A stretch of DNA of 21,515 nt, taken from contig DGDY01000047.1 of assembly GCA_002385675.1 (NCBI GenBank), forward strand, positions 1,407-22,921, given 5' to 3'. The translations under genes were made by a program, and so were the position numbers. The notes under the pieces are model-generated. The model was not told the origin of the DNA, did not search any database, and saw nothing but the letters and a program-made list of their open reading frames with translations. This document shows positions 6,228 through 13,043 of the stretch, one piece after another (the first letter of the stretch is position 1; each line of letters opens with the position of its first letter). The DNA comes from Anaerolineales bacterium UBA3940. GTDB lineage: Bacteria > Chloroflexota > Anaerolineae > Aggregatilineales > UBA3940.

Positions 6228-7742
6228 GTGAAACCCCTGGTCGAGTGCATTCCGAATTTTAGCGAGGGCCGCCGGCTCGAAGTGGTCGAGCAGATTGTCG
6301 ATGCCGTCCGCAGCGTGCCGGGCGTCTCCGTGCTGGACTACAGTTCTGACCCCGATCACAACCGCTCCGTGCTGACGTTCGTTGGCGTGCCGGAAGCCGT
6401 TGAGCAGGCAGCGTTTGAGGCGATCCGCACGGCTGCCGAGTTGATCGATATGACCCAGCATCAAGGCGAGCACCCGCGCATCGGCGCGACGGACGTGGTG
6501 CCGTTTGTGCCCATCCGGGGCGTGACGATGGAAACCTGCGTCGAGATGGCGCGGCGGCTCGGGCAGCGCGTGGGCGAGGAGTTGGGCATCCCGGTGTACC
6601 TGTACGAGCGCGCGGCGACGCGGCCAGAGCGCGAAAACCTCGCGGTGCTGCGGCAGGGCGAGTACGAGGGGCTTAAAGAAGTGATCGCCACCGACGATGA
6701 CCGCGCGCCGGACTTCGGCCCGCGTGAGCTTGGCACGGCGGGGGCGACGGTCATCGGCGCGCGCGCTCCGCTGATCGCCTATAACGTCTACCTCAATACG
6801 GATAACGTCGAGATAGCGAAGGAGATCGCCAAGGCGATCCGCCACTCCAGCGGCGGGCTGCGCTTCGTGAAGGCGCTCGGCCTGCTCGTTGAAGGGCAGG
6901 CGCAGGTGTCGATGAACCTCACCGACTACACCCGCACGCCCATCCACCGCGTGCAGGAGATGATCCGCCGGGAGGCGGCCCGCTATGGCTGCACGATCAC
7001 GCGGGCGGAACTGGTTGGCATGATCCCGGAGCAGGCGCTTGTCGATGCGGCGCGCTGGTACCTGCAGCTTGACCTGTTCGACCCGGCGGGGCAGATCCTC
7101 GAATGGCAAATTCAGCAGCAGGAGCAGAAGCAGCTTGCGCCTGAGGACTTCATCTCGGCGGTGGCAAGCGGCGAACCCGCGCCGGGGGGGGGTGCGGTGG
7201 CGGCGCTCGTCGGGGCGCTCTCGGCGGCGCTTGCGGGCATGGTCGCCCGTACAACCATTGGCAAGAAGCGGTACGCCGAGGTTGAAGCCGAAATGAAGGC
7301 TGTCGCCTCGGAGACGGATGTACTGCGCGGCGAACTGGCTAACCTTGTCGATGCGGATGCCGCCGCATACGGGGAAGTGATCGAAGCCTTCCGCATAGAC
7401 CGGAACGACCCGGCCCGCGCCGACGCCATCGAGGAGGCCACGATCCACGCGGCGGAAGTTCCGCTGGAGACGGCGCGGCGGGTGATCGATGCGCTGGGAC
7501 AGCTTAAGATTGCCGCGCGGTATGGCAATATCAACGCGGCGAGCGATGCGGCGGCGGGCGCGCACATGGCACGCGCGGCGCTCGAAGCCGCCGCCCTGAA
7601 CGTGCTGATCAACGTGGGCAGCCTGCGTGACGAGGCGGTCGCGAACCGGCTGCGCGACGACATCGCTGCCCTGCGCGAGCAGGGTCGCAACCTGGCAGAC
7701 GAAGTGCTCTCCATAGTTGAGGAGCGAACGGGTCTCAGATAG
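6228..7742 (+). CDS. ftcD: Bifunctional glutamate formiminotransferase / formimidoyl-THF cyclodeaminase
   Basis: A 504-aa fusion that finishes histidine degradation. It moves the formimino group from formiminoglutamate to tetrahydrofolate, then deaminates it to 5,10-methenyl-THF. Residues 1-180 are the transferase N-subdomain (LVECIPNFSEGRR; HQGEHPRIGATDVVPFVP with the catalytic His). Residues 180-290 are its C-subdomain (LIAYNVYLNT, VSMNLTDYTRTPIH). The cyclodeaminase (about 305-504) shows GEPAPGGGAVAALVGALSAAL and VDADAAAYGEV, whose Asp is expected to be catalytic. GTG is the start, with SD GAGGAG 8 nt upstream. Many bacteria encode the two activities separately. No hut genes are adjacent, so it may serve folate one-carbon supply or work with hut genes elsewhere. 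Confidence 0.95.
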   Translation: MKPLVECIPNFSEGRRLEVVEQIVDAVRSVPGVSVLDYSSDPDHNRSVLTFVGVPEAVEQAAFEAIRTAAELIDMTQHQGEHPRIGATDVVPFVPIRGVTMETCVEMARRLGQRVGEELGIPVYLYERAATRPERENLAVLRQGEYEGLKEVIATDDDRAPDFGPRELGTAGATVIGARAPLIAYNVYLNTDNVEIAKEIAKAIRHSSGGLRFVKALGLLVEGQAQVSMNLTDYTRTPIHRVQEMIRREAARYGCTITRAELVGMIPEQALVDAARWYLQLDLFDPAGQILEWQIQQQEQKQLAPEDFISAVASGEPAPGGGAVAALVGALSAALAGMVARTTIGKKRYAEVEAEMKAVASETDVLRGELANLVDADAAAYGEVIEAFRIDRNDPARADAIEEATIHAAEVPLETARRVIDALGQLKIAARYGNINAASDAAAGAHMARAALEAAALNVLINVGSLRDEAVANRLRDDIAALREQGRNLADEVLSIVEERTGLR

Positions 7743-7747
7743 CGCCT

Positions 7748-8830
7748 ATGCAGCGCCGAGCTGGAACTTTATCCTTACTACTCCTTCTTGTTGGGCTGAT
7801 AGTGGGCAGATGCGCACCGCAGGAAAGCTTCGCGCCGACGCCCACCAAGACGCCGTCCGCGCCGGTCATCGAGCGCGAGGCGGTGGCAACCGAGCCGCCT
7901 GCTCAGGCCGAGGCTGAGGCCGGAGTGATGGCCGCCGCGCCTGCCGCCGAGGAAACGCTCGTTGTGGCGGTCCCGGCGGCGACGGAAACGCCGACGCTCG
8001 ACCCGAACGAGAGCGGCGGCAGCGTCGAGGTGAGCCTGCCGAGTGATGCGCCGGTGGAGAACGGCGCGGTGGTTCCCAACGACCACTACTGGATGCAGCG
8101 GCCCATCGGCCCGGAGTACCGTAACTACCTGGACCGCACCTATCCGTACGGCAGCACGTCCGGCGGGCGTCTGCGCGTCCACAGCGGTGTTGAGTTCCAG
8201 AACCCGGAGGGCACGCCCGTTCTTGCCGTGGCTGATTCGACGGTGTTTTTCGCGGGTTCGGATGAGGCGACGGTGATCGGCCCGGATGCAGGGTTCTACG
8301 GCAACGTGATCATCCTGCAGTTGGACGGCGTGAGCTACGCCGGGCAGCCGGTCTATGCGCTGTATGGCCATCTCTCGGCGGTAGACGTGCAGCCCGGCGA
8401 GACGGTCGAGGCGGGGCAGGCCATCGGCGCGGTCGGCGGCACGGGTATCGCGAACGGCGGCGCGCACCTGCACTTCGAGGTCCGCGTGGGCGACCCGATG
8501 GACTACGCGGGCAGCACCCGCAACCCCGACCTGTGGATCATGCCGTACCCCGGCTACGGTACGCTCGCCGGGCGGATCACCGGGCCGGATGGCGTGCCGC
8601 TGCCCGACGTGGCGATCCACATTGCGGGTGAGGACATGCCACGTTACGGCTCGACATACGCCGAGGGGGAGGTCCACCCGGACGACGAGCTTGGCGAGAA
8701 CTTCACCTACGGCGATCTGCCGCAGGGCTGGTATGACGTCTCGGTGAACTCCGGGCGGAAGATCTACCGGGAGCGGGTGTACATCGAGGCGGGGCGCACA
8801 AGCTGGCTGGAGATCCAGTTCGAGGAGTAG
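7748..8830 (+). CDS. Secreted M23-like peptidase with carboxypeptidase-regulatory-like domain
   Basis: A 360-aa exported protein. It has an N-terminal hydrophobic signal (8-20) ending GRCAP (Cys22); Arg at the -1 position makes this a poor lipobox. A disordered Pro/Ala/Thr/Glu segment (25-105) follows. The M23/LytM domain (about 115-265) has His145 in HSGVEF, YGHLS (His208) and HLHFEV (His240, His242). The usual zinc ligand pattern is HxxxD; here the Asp is Glu149. Residues 272-358 (AGRITGPDGVPLPDVAIHI...GWYDVSV) form a CarboxypepD_reg-like beta-sandwich. The expected role is cleavage or binding of peptidoglycan cross-bridges outside the cell; whether Glu149 supports zinc is open. It starts 5 nt after ftcD and is probably co-transcribed, though functionally unrelated. 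Confidence 0.85.
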   Translation: MQRRAGTLSLLLLLVGLIVGRCAPQESFAPTPTKTPSAPVIEREAVATEPPAQAEAEAGVMAAAPAAEETLVVAVPAATETPTLDPNESGGSVEVSLPSDAPVENGAVVPNDHYWMQRPIGPEYRNYLDRTYPYGSTSGGRLRVHSGVEFQNPEGTPVLAVADSTVFFAGSDEATVIGPDAGFYGNVIILQLDGVSYAGQPVYALYGHLSAVDVQPGETVEAGQAIGAVGGTGIANGGAHLHFEVRVGDPMDYAGSTRNPDLWIMPYPGYGTLAGRITGPDGVPLPDVAIHIAGEDMPRYGSTYAEGEVHPDDELGENFTYGDLPQGWYDVSVNSGRKIYRERVYIEAGRTSWLEIQFEE

Positions 8831-8865
8831 GGGCGATAGTTCCCGGAGCCGACAGGTAGAAAAAC

Positions 8866-8886
8866 GCCGCGACTGAACGTCGCGGC
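8866..8886. repeat. Short hairpin repeat (GCCGCGAC family), copy 2
   Basis: GCCGCGAC (8866-8873), loop TGAAC, GTCGCGGC (8879-8886): a perfect 8-bp stem 35 nt after the stop of the M23 gene. The following sequence has only scattered Ts, so it may serve as a terminator but not a textbook one. Related copies lie at 2256, 20148 and 20197. Confidence 0.8.
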
Positions 8887-8899
8887 TTGCGTTTCATTC

Positions 8900-8926
8900 A
8901 TTCGTGCCATTCGTGTTATTCGTGGA
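8900..8926. repeat. Three tandem 9-bp units (ATTCGTGNN)
   Basis: ATTCGTGCC, ATTCGTGTT and ATTCGTGGA follow each other at 8900, 8909 and 8918. The reverse complement of two such units (ATCCACGAATGGCACGAAT) occurs at 2199-2217. The tract lies just before the TATAAT box of the decayed toxin-antitoxin pair. Confidence 0.8.
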
Positions 8927-8939
8927 TCATTTACTGCTG

Positions 8940-8945
8940 TATAAT
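8940..8945 (+). promoter_or_regulatory. -10 box before the decayed antitoxin gene
   Basis: A perfect TATAAT 36 nt before the antitoxin ATG at 8982. The tandem repeat occupies the place of a -35. A GAGGGGCGA stretch just before the ATG could be the SD. Confidence 0.45.
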
Positions 8946-8981
8946 GATCGCAGTGGTGGCCAACCATGAGAGGGGCGAACG

Positions 8982-9221
8982 ATGGAAACGTTCAAGACAA
9001 GGGCTTATGTCGGCGAGGATGGTATTCTCAGGCTGGAAGTTCCAACGAGTGTCACGGACACCGAGTTGGAGGTTGTGCTCGTCGTTCAGCCCGTTCGAGA
9101 GGAGCTCGCCGATCAAGACGCGTGGTTGGCCTTTATCTAGCAGACTGCTGGTATCCTCTCAGATGATCCGATTGACCGCCCGCCGCAGGGCAGTTACGAA
9201 ATTCGCGAACCCATTGAATGA
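8982..9221 (+). pseudogene. Decayed antitoxin gene (VapB-like) with an in-frame TAG
   Basis: The reading frame from ATG 8982 encodes METFKTRAYVGEDGILRLEV, then a TDTELEVVLVVQPV strand. It is interrupted by TAG at 9138-9140 (codon 53) and continues in the same frame with SDDPIDRPPQGSYEIREPIE to the TGA at 9219-9221 (79 codons in all). The two halves match the beginning and end of a small antitoxin family that I recall from Chloroflexi and cyanobacteria, normally upstream of a PIN-domain VapC toxin; this is memory, not a search result. The upstream half could still give a 52-aa peptide. A single GAG/GAA-to-TAG change would explain the stop. The partner toxin is also broken. Confidence 0.75.
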
Positions 9222-9360
9222 AATAATCGATTATATCGGCCCAAACGACCTCATGATCGCGGCAATTGCTGTAGCCAACGATCTGATTCTGATCACGAAC
9301 AACACCAGAGAATTCAGCCGGGTACAGGGGCTGCAAATAGACGACTGGCACGAGGACTGA
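9222..9360 (+). pseudogene. C-terminal remnant of a PIN-domain (VapC-type) toxin
   Basis: In the frame ending at TGA 9358-9360 the sequence reads IIDYIGPNDLMIAAIAVAND, then LILITNNTREFSRVQGLQID and DWHED. This is the end of a VapC-like PIN ribonuclease: GPNDLMIAA carries the third conserved acidic residue, and TNNTREF is the last conserved block. A whole protein would be about 130 aa; the first 80-90 residues, including the first catalytic Asp, are absent. The join with the antitoxin 3' end is abrupt, suggesting an internal deletion. GC is low (about 47% in 9181-9240). No start codon suits this fragment except internal ones in foreign sequence, so I treat it as dead. Confidence 0.75.
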
Positions 9361-9375
9361 GCTTTCCTCCCTCGC

Positions 9376-10188
9376 TTAGTACGGCGCGCCAAACCACTTC
9401 TGCGTCAGGGCGTCGCGCGTGCCGTCCTCGATCATCTCCTCGACGAGCGTGTTTATCTCCCGCAGCAAGATATTGCTGTCCTCGTGGACGGCAATAGCGA
9501 ACAGCGTCTCTGTGACGCCCTCCGCCAGCATGAGGTCGTCGGGATGCTGGCCGACGGCCAGCCGCGCCGAAATCCCGTCGACCAGCGCGGCATCTGCCTC
9601 GCCTGCCAGCACCGCGTCGATCGCGCTGGCCGGGGTATCGTAGCGCTCGATGGTCAGCGCGGCGACGCGCCGCTCCCACTTCCGCGCCTCGACATCGCCG
9701 CCGGAGCCGTACTCGACGGCGAGCGTGCGCCCGCCTAGGTCGCGCATCTCCTCGATAGACGAGCCGGGTGGCACGACAAGCACATCCCCGGCGTTGAAGT
9801 ACGGCTCGCTGAAGCGGGCTCGCTCCGTGCCGTAGGCAGGCACGAGCGCCGAAATCAGCACGTCCACCTGCCCGGTAACGAGCGCATCGTACAGCCCGTC
9901 GTAGGCGATGTTGACGAACTGCACCTCCAGCCCGAGCCGCCGCCCGATCTCCCGCGCCATGTCCACGTCGAAGCCGACGACCTGCCCGTTCTCGTCAAGC
10001 GACTCAAAGGGCGGGTAAGCCGCATCCATGCCGACGCGCAGCACGCCTGTCTCCTGCATCCGCGCCCAGGCCGGGTCCTTCGGCCCGCACCCGGCGAGCG
10101 CCAGCAGCAGGGTCAGAAGGGTGATCAGCGCCACCAGTTGAATGCGGCTGATGGGGAACCTCCCTCCCGACTGGCAAGCTCCGCTCAT
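9376..10188 (-). CDS. ABC-type amino-acid solute-binding lipoprotein
   Basis: A 270-aa extracytoplasmic solute-binding protein (SBP_bac_3 type). A hydrophobic signal (about 14-33) ends in a perfect lipobox LAGC with Cys34, so it should be a membrane-anchored lipoprotein. The mature part begins TGVLRVGMDAAYPPFESLDENG, then VVGFDVDMAREIGRRLGLEV, the family hallmark, followed by DVLISALVPAYGTERARFSEP and the C-terminal DALTQKWFG. The ligand is probably a polar amino acid; binding residues cannot be assigned by eye. The ATG overlaps the stop of the glycosidase gene (ATGA), so translation is coupled and the longer upstream reading is not used. No permease or ATPase gene is adjacent, which is unusual for this family. 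Confidence 0.9.
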   Translation of the reverse strand: MSGACQSGGRFPISRIQLVALITLLTLLLALAGCGPKDPAWARMQETGVLRVGMDAAYPPFESLDENGQVVGFDVDMAREIGRRLGLEVQFVNIAYDGLYDALVTGQVDVLISALVPAYGTERARFSEPYFNAGDVLVVPPGSSIEEMRDLGGRTLAVEYGSGGDVEARKWERRVAALTIERYDTPASAIDAVLAGEADAALVDGISARLAVGQHPDDLMLAEGVTETLFAIAVHEDSNILLREINTLVEEMIEDGTRDALTQKWFGAPY

Positions 10189-11345
10189 TGCTCGCCGACC
10201 TCCATTCCGCGTGCCCAGGCCTGAACCGCGTCGTAGATGGGCTTCGGCGTGAAGTCCGGCCCGACCAGCGTGAAATAGTCCGGGTAGCTCTGCACGGGCG
10301 CGGGGTAGCGGAAAGCCCACAGGCACAGCGCCTCGGCCCACGGCCAGTTCTCCTCGGCGTATTCGAGGGCGCCGAGCGTGTAGGCGATGCGCTGGCCGGG
10401 CCGCACGGCCTTCGTCCAGCGCGGGTGGTCGTTCCATCCCGACTCGGTGATCACGACCGGCTTGTTCTCGTCGCCGTAGGCCACCATGATCTCGCGCAGC
10501 AACTCGGCCCGGCGGAAGTTCAGCACGTCGGGCGCGGGTGGGTCCTCAGGCGGGAACTTAAAGCCGTAGGTGTGCACGGCGAGGGCGTCGTACAGGTCCT
10601 TAAAGCCCGCCTCGTAGAGCGCGGTCAGGTAGTCGATCTCGTTCAGGCCGTGCGGGCTGCCCGGCGGCTCCAGCGTCGGCGCGAGCGCCCCGGCCAGCAC
10701 TGTCACGTCCGGGTTGCCCCGGTGGGCGGCGGGGTAGGCGGCGCGCAGCAGGTCGATGTAGCGCTGCGGGTCGGGCTGCTCGTAGCCCCACTCAAAGGCC
10801 AGGTTTGGCTCGTTCCAGATGATAATCATGTCGATCTGGCCCCGGTAGTGCGCGGTGAAGGCCTCGACAAACCGGGCGAAATCATCGACGCTCTCAGGCG
10901 GGAGCGTGTTGTACGTGATGTCTCGTTCCACCTCGTCGGGGTCGGGCTGCGCCCAGGCAGGGACCATCCCCAGCCGGGCGATAACGGTCAGGCCCTGCGC
11001 GCGGGCGTGCTCGACGATGCGGTCGAACCGGGCCCAGTTGTACTGGCCGGGCGCTGTCTCGATGTAGGGCCAGGGGAAGAACTCGACGATGGTCGGCGCG
11101 CCCATCTCGCGCACCATCTGAAGCGTGCGCTGGATCTTCCACTCCTCGACCTCGTCGGTGAGGCGCGTGTGTACGCAGGTGATGGGGTGTGCGGTGTCGA
11201 CCGTCTGCGGAGCGCCGATGACGACGTAGGCGGAGCGCGGGGCGATAAGCCTCAGTGCGGCGATGGCGACGGCGGCTCGCAGCAGCCAGGCGGCAGCCCG
11301 GCGCGGCCCTAGCTCGCGGATGAAGCGGATGGTGCGGCTGAACAT
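10185..11345 (-). CDS. Clan GH-A glycoside hydrolase-like protein (cellulase/GH39-like)
   Basis: A 386-aa TIM-barrel glycosidase relative. The N-terminus has an Arg-rich start and a hydrophobic segment (about 18-45) that is probably a membrane anchor or signal. The barrel shows FFPWPYIETAPGQYNWARFD (the opening typical of GH5/GH39/GH42-like enzymes); IIIWNEPNLAFEW with the acid/base Glu179 after Asn; LAVHTYGF; and VVITESGWNDHP with the nucleophile Glu301. Both retaining-mechanism acids are therefore present. The substrate is unknown, most likely a beta-linked glycan outside the cell. The start at 11345 has no SD; a TACAAT box ends 7 nt upstream, suggesting a leaderless message. It overlaps the solute-binding-protein gene by 4 nt. 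Confidence 0.85.
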   Translation of the reverse strand: MFSRTIRFIRELGPRRAAAWLLRAAVAIAALRLIAPRSAYVVIGAPQTVDTAHPITCVHTRLTDEVEEWKIQRTLQMVREMGAPTIVEFFPWPYIETAPGQYNWARFDRIVEHARAQGLTVIARLGMVPAWAQPDPDEVERDITYNTLPPESVDDFARFVEAFTAHYRGQIDMIIIWNEPNLAFEWGYEQPDPQRYIDLLRAAYPAAHRGNPDVTVLAGALAPTLEPPGSPHGLNEIDYLTALYEAGFKDLYDALAVHTYGFKFPPEDPPAPDVLNFRRAELLREIMVAYGDENKPVVITESGWNDHPRWTKAVRPGQRIAYTLGALEYAEENWPWAEALCLWAFRYPAPVQSYPDYFTLVGPDFTPKPIYDAVQAWARGMEVGEQ

Positions 11346-11352
11346 GCAGGGG

Positions 11353-11358
11353 ATTGTA
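11353..11358 (-). promoter_or_regulatory. -10 box directly before the glycosidase start
   Basis: On the minus strand TACAAT is followed by CCCCTGC and then the ATG, a 7-nt gap. The predicted transcription start is at or next to the A of the ATG. No good -35 is visible at 17 nt. Confidence 0.5.
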
Positions 11359-11406
11359 ACGCCGGGCAGCCAGTGCTGCTATCGGCGGGTGACGGCGGGA
11401 CGAAAA

Positions 11407-11429
11407 ACGGGCAGCCTGATGCTGCCCGT
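11407..11429 (-). terminator. Intrinsic terminator of the 12264-11466 gene pair
   Basis: ACGGGCAGC (11407-11415), loop CTGAT, GCTGCCCGT (11421-11429) is a perfect 9-bp stem. Read on the minus strand it is followed by TTTTT (complement of 11403-11407), giving a classic rho-independent terminator 37 nt after the stop of the 92-aa gene. It also insulates the glycosidase promoter. Confidence 0.85.
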
Positions 11430-11465
11430 ACGAGGATGCAGAGTGCGCCCGGCGTGGCGGGGCGG

Positions 11466-11744
11466 CTAGCGGGCAGCCCACTCCGTAATGCTGCGGATCA
11501 CGCCCATCAGCGAGAGTCCCAGCTTGACGGTGTCGCCGGCGGTGGGGGCCTGCGGGCGGGCGAATGCCCCCTGCTGCTCTTCGACCGAGCGGACATAGAA
11601 GTACGCCGTCAGCAGGCCCAGCGCCAGCCCTATCAGGCCGCCGAGGGCGTAGACCTTCGGCTGCCAGCCCATTTCCTGCACGGGCTGGAGGGCGCTGTCC
11701 AGCGTCTGACTCACCTTGTTCCTCACCTTGCTTGTATCCACCAT
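11466..11744 (-). CDS. Small single-span membrane protein, unknown function
   Basis: A 92-aa protein that I do not recognise. Residues 1-28 are polar and helical (VRNKVSQTLDSALQPVQEMG). Residues 31-50 (VYALGGLIGLALGLLTAYFY) form one membrane span. The rest (VRSVEEQQGAFARPQAP..., LGLSLMGVIRSITEWAAR) is a short amphipathic tail. An AAGGAGA SD lies 6 nt before the ATG. It starts 25 nt after the 164-aa membrane protein in the same direction, so the two are probably one operon closed by the terminator at 11407-11429. Confidence 0.75.
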   Translation of the reverse strand: MVDTSKVRNKVSQTLDSALQPVQEMGWQPKVYALGGLIGLALGLLTAYFYVRSVEEQQGAFARPQAPTAGDTVKLGLSLMGVIRSITEWAAR

Positions 11745-11769
11745 ATTGGTCTCCTTCTTGATCCGCTGG

Positions 11770-12264
11770 TCAAATCTGCCGGTGAGGCTCTTCGGCCTCG
11801 TCCGGTAGGTCGGTTTTGATCCCTAGCTCTCTCAGCGCGGTATTGACACCGCTCATCGTGCTTCTCGCGTTGATGACCACATCCACGACACGGTCGGTTG
11901 CGTCATCCGTAAAGCGGTACACGTTCCCGACGAAGTCATGGGCCTTGCGCGTGTACGGGGGCGTTTTCTCCAGCGCCTTCGACATCATCCACACCAGCCC
12001 GCCGAACAGCCCGAGCGTGACCAGCAGAAGGGGAAACCCCAGCAGCACGACGAGCAGGATCGTGGCGTAGCGCGCGACAACTGAGATAGCCGTCGGGCCC
12101 CCGAGCACGATCAGCAGGACGAGAAAGACGACAGCCAGCACGGCAGCTAGGACGACCGGGAAGGTCACCCGCCACCATGCCTGCCGCTTATACCTGGCAT
12201 CGACAATGGGTTCAGCTTTGGACTCGAACTGCTGTGGGTAAACCGGACGGGACCCGTCAGACAT
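11770..12264 (-). CDS. Two-span membrane protein, unknown function
   Basis: A 164-aa protein with an unfamiliar sequence. A polar N-terminus (1-30) precedes two long hydrophobic helices (about 33-56, FPVVLAAVLAVVFLVLLIVL; about 66-92, ARYATILLVVLLGFPLLLVT). Then comes an amphipathic region that reads like a membrane-peripheral helix (KAHDFVGNVYRFTDDATDRV, VDVVINARSTMSGVNTAL) and an acidic tail. I chose ATG 12264 because a GGAGAG SD lies about 8 nt upstream. The in-frame ATG at 12294 is only 5 nt past a TACAAT box and would fall at the transcription start. It is the first gene of the pair with 11466-11744. Confidence 0.75.
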   Translation of the reverse strand: MSDGSRPVYPQQFESKAEPIVDARYKRQAWWRVTFPVVLAAVLAVVFLVLLIVLGGPTAISVVARYATILLVVLLGFPLLLVTLGLFGGLVWMMSKALEKTPPYTRKAHDFVGNVYRFTDDATDRVVDVVINARSTMSGVNTALRELGIKTDLPDEAEEPHRQI

Positions 12265-12299
12265 AACCAATCTCTCCACTAATCGCCACGACATTTATC

Positions 12300-12305
12300 A
12301 TTGTA
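12300..12305 (-). promoter_or_regulatory. -10 box for the 12264-11466 operon
   Basis: TACAAT on the minus strand, 36 nt before the SD-preceded ATG at 12264. The sequence upstream (12339-12361) is the most A/T-rich stretch of the region and could act as an UP-like element or mark the end of the preceding message. Confidence 0.45.
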
Positions 12306-12377
12306 TCATGGCTCGACATGAGAATGCGGTTACGAGTCTAAATAAAAACTAAATTGAAAATCAAGAGCGGCATAACA

Positions 12378-13007
12378 TCAGCGAGATGGGCGGGTGGGAT
12401 CGTGGGTGGCGGGCAGGCGGCCACTTGCGGCCAGCTTGAAGCGCAGCAGTTGGGCCTCGATCAGGTTGCTGGCCAGTTCAGCGGGGATGGACACCCCTGC
12501 ATCGTCGAGGTATTGGGCGACGACCGACATGGCATGTGCCTTCTTTCGCTGGCCGATGTTCTCAATCAGCCCGGCCAGCCCGGCCTGCTCGGCGGCGAGG
12601 ACGGCAGTTTCAATCGCCTTCTGGATAAGCGCCTGCCGGTTCTCGACGGTGTCCTCTGGCGGCTGCGGGTTGCGGAACTGGAGCATGACCTCCGCTTCGA
12701 TGAGGTTGACCAGCTCTTCGAGGTCGAGCCGGATGCCCCGCTTCTGCAGGAAGGAGTCAGCAATGCGCAGCGCCTCGGCGCGCTTCTCCGGGCCGGTCAG
12801 CTTGTCGACCAGCCCGGCACGCTCAGCGACAGCGACCGCCATGCGCACGGCGGCAAGGATCGTATCGATCCGCTCCTGACCAAGCCGGCGCGCCTGCACA
12901 CGGATGGCTTGCACGCCCGCCGCAATGAGGATCGGCAGCGCAATAACGAGGAGCCCCTGAGCCAGCAGCGTGAGAAACTCTACGATTCGGGGATCGATGG
13001 CTGGCAT
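12378..13007 (-). CDS. Membrane protein with two tandem Holin_LLH-like repeats
   Basis: A 209-aa protein. One N-terminal membrane span (about 10-32, FLTLLAQGLLVIALPILIAA) is followed by two homologous helical units. Unit 1 (about 50-112) has AAVRMAVAVAERAGLVDKL, ALRIADSFLQKRGIRLDLEE and LVNLIEAEVMLQF. Unit 2 (about 126-191) has KAIETAVLAAEQAGLAGLI, SVVAQYLDDAGVSIPAELAS and NLIEAQLLRF. The pattern AVxxAExAGL...LxxxGI...EL..NLIEA resembles the cytoplasmic part of phage LL-H-type holins (Holin_LLH), but duplicated. There is no endolysin or phage gene nearby, so a chromosomal membrane role is more likely than lysis. The AGAGGAGC SD lies about 6 nt before the ATG. It follows the lipoprotein gene by 36 nt. 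Confidence 0.75.
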   Translation of the reverse strand: MPAIDPRIVEFLTLLAQGLLVIALPILIAAGVQAIRVQARRLGQERIDTILAAVRMAVAVAERAGLVDKLTGPEKRAEALRIADSFLQKRGIRLDLEELVNLIEAEVMLQFRNPQPPEDTVENRQALIQKAIETAVLAAEQAGLAGLIENIGQRKKAHAMSVVAQYLDDAGVSIPAELASNLIEAQLLRFKLAASGRLPATHDPTRPSR

Positions 13008-13043
13008 GTGTGCTCCTCTCTGCAGCTAGCCGATCAGGGCGGG

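Noticed and set aside
6195..7565. 456-aa open frame antisense to ftcD
   Set aside because: Shadow of ftcD; no recognisable domain and no RBS.
8887..9360. 157-aa frame as one protein
   Set aside because: Only its last 45 or so residues look like protein (PIN tail). The first part translates the 9-bp repeat and the out-of-frame antitoxin.
9376..10437. Longer 353-aa version of the solute-binding protein
   Set aside because: The extra N-terminus lies in the glycosidase gene; the lipoprotein signal sequence begins at the ATG at 10188.
10188..11312. 374-aa plus-strand frame over the glycosidase
   Set aside because: The minus strand has both catalytic Glu motifs of a clan GH-A enzyme; the plus-strand translation is compositionally odd.
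12378..13007. Prophage remnant based on the holin-like protein
   Set aside because: No endolysin, integrase, capsid or att-like repeats nearby. The neighbours look chromosomal and the unit is duplicated.
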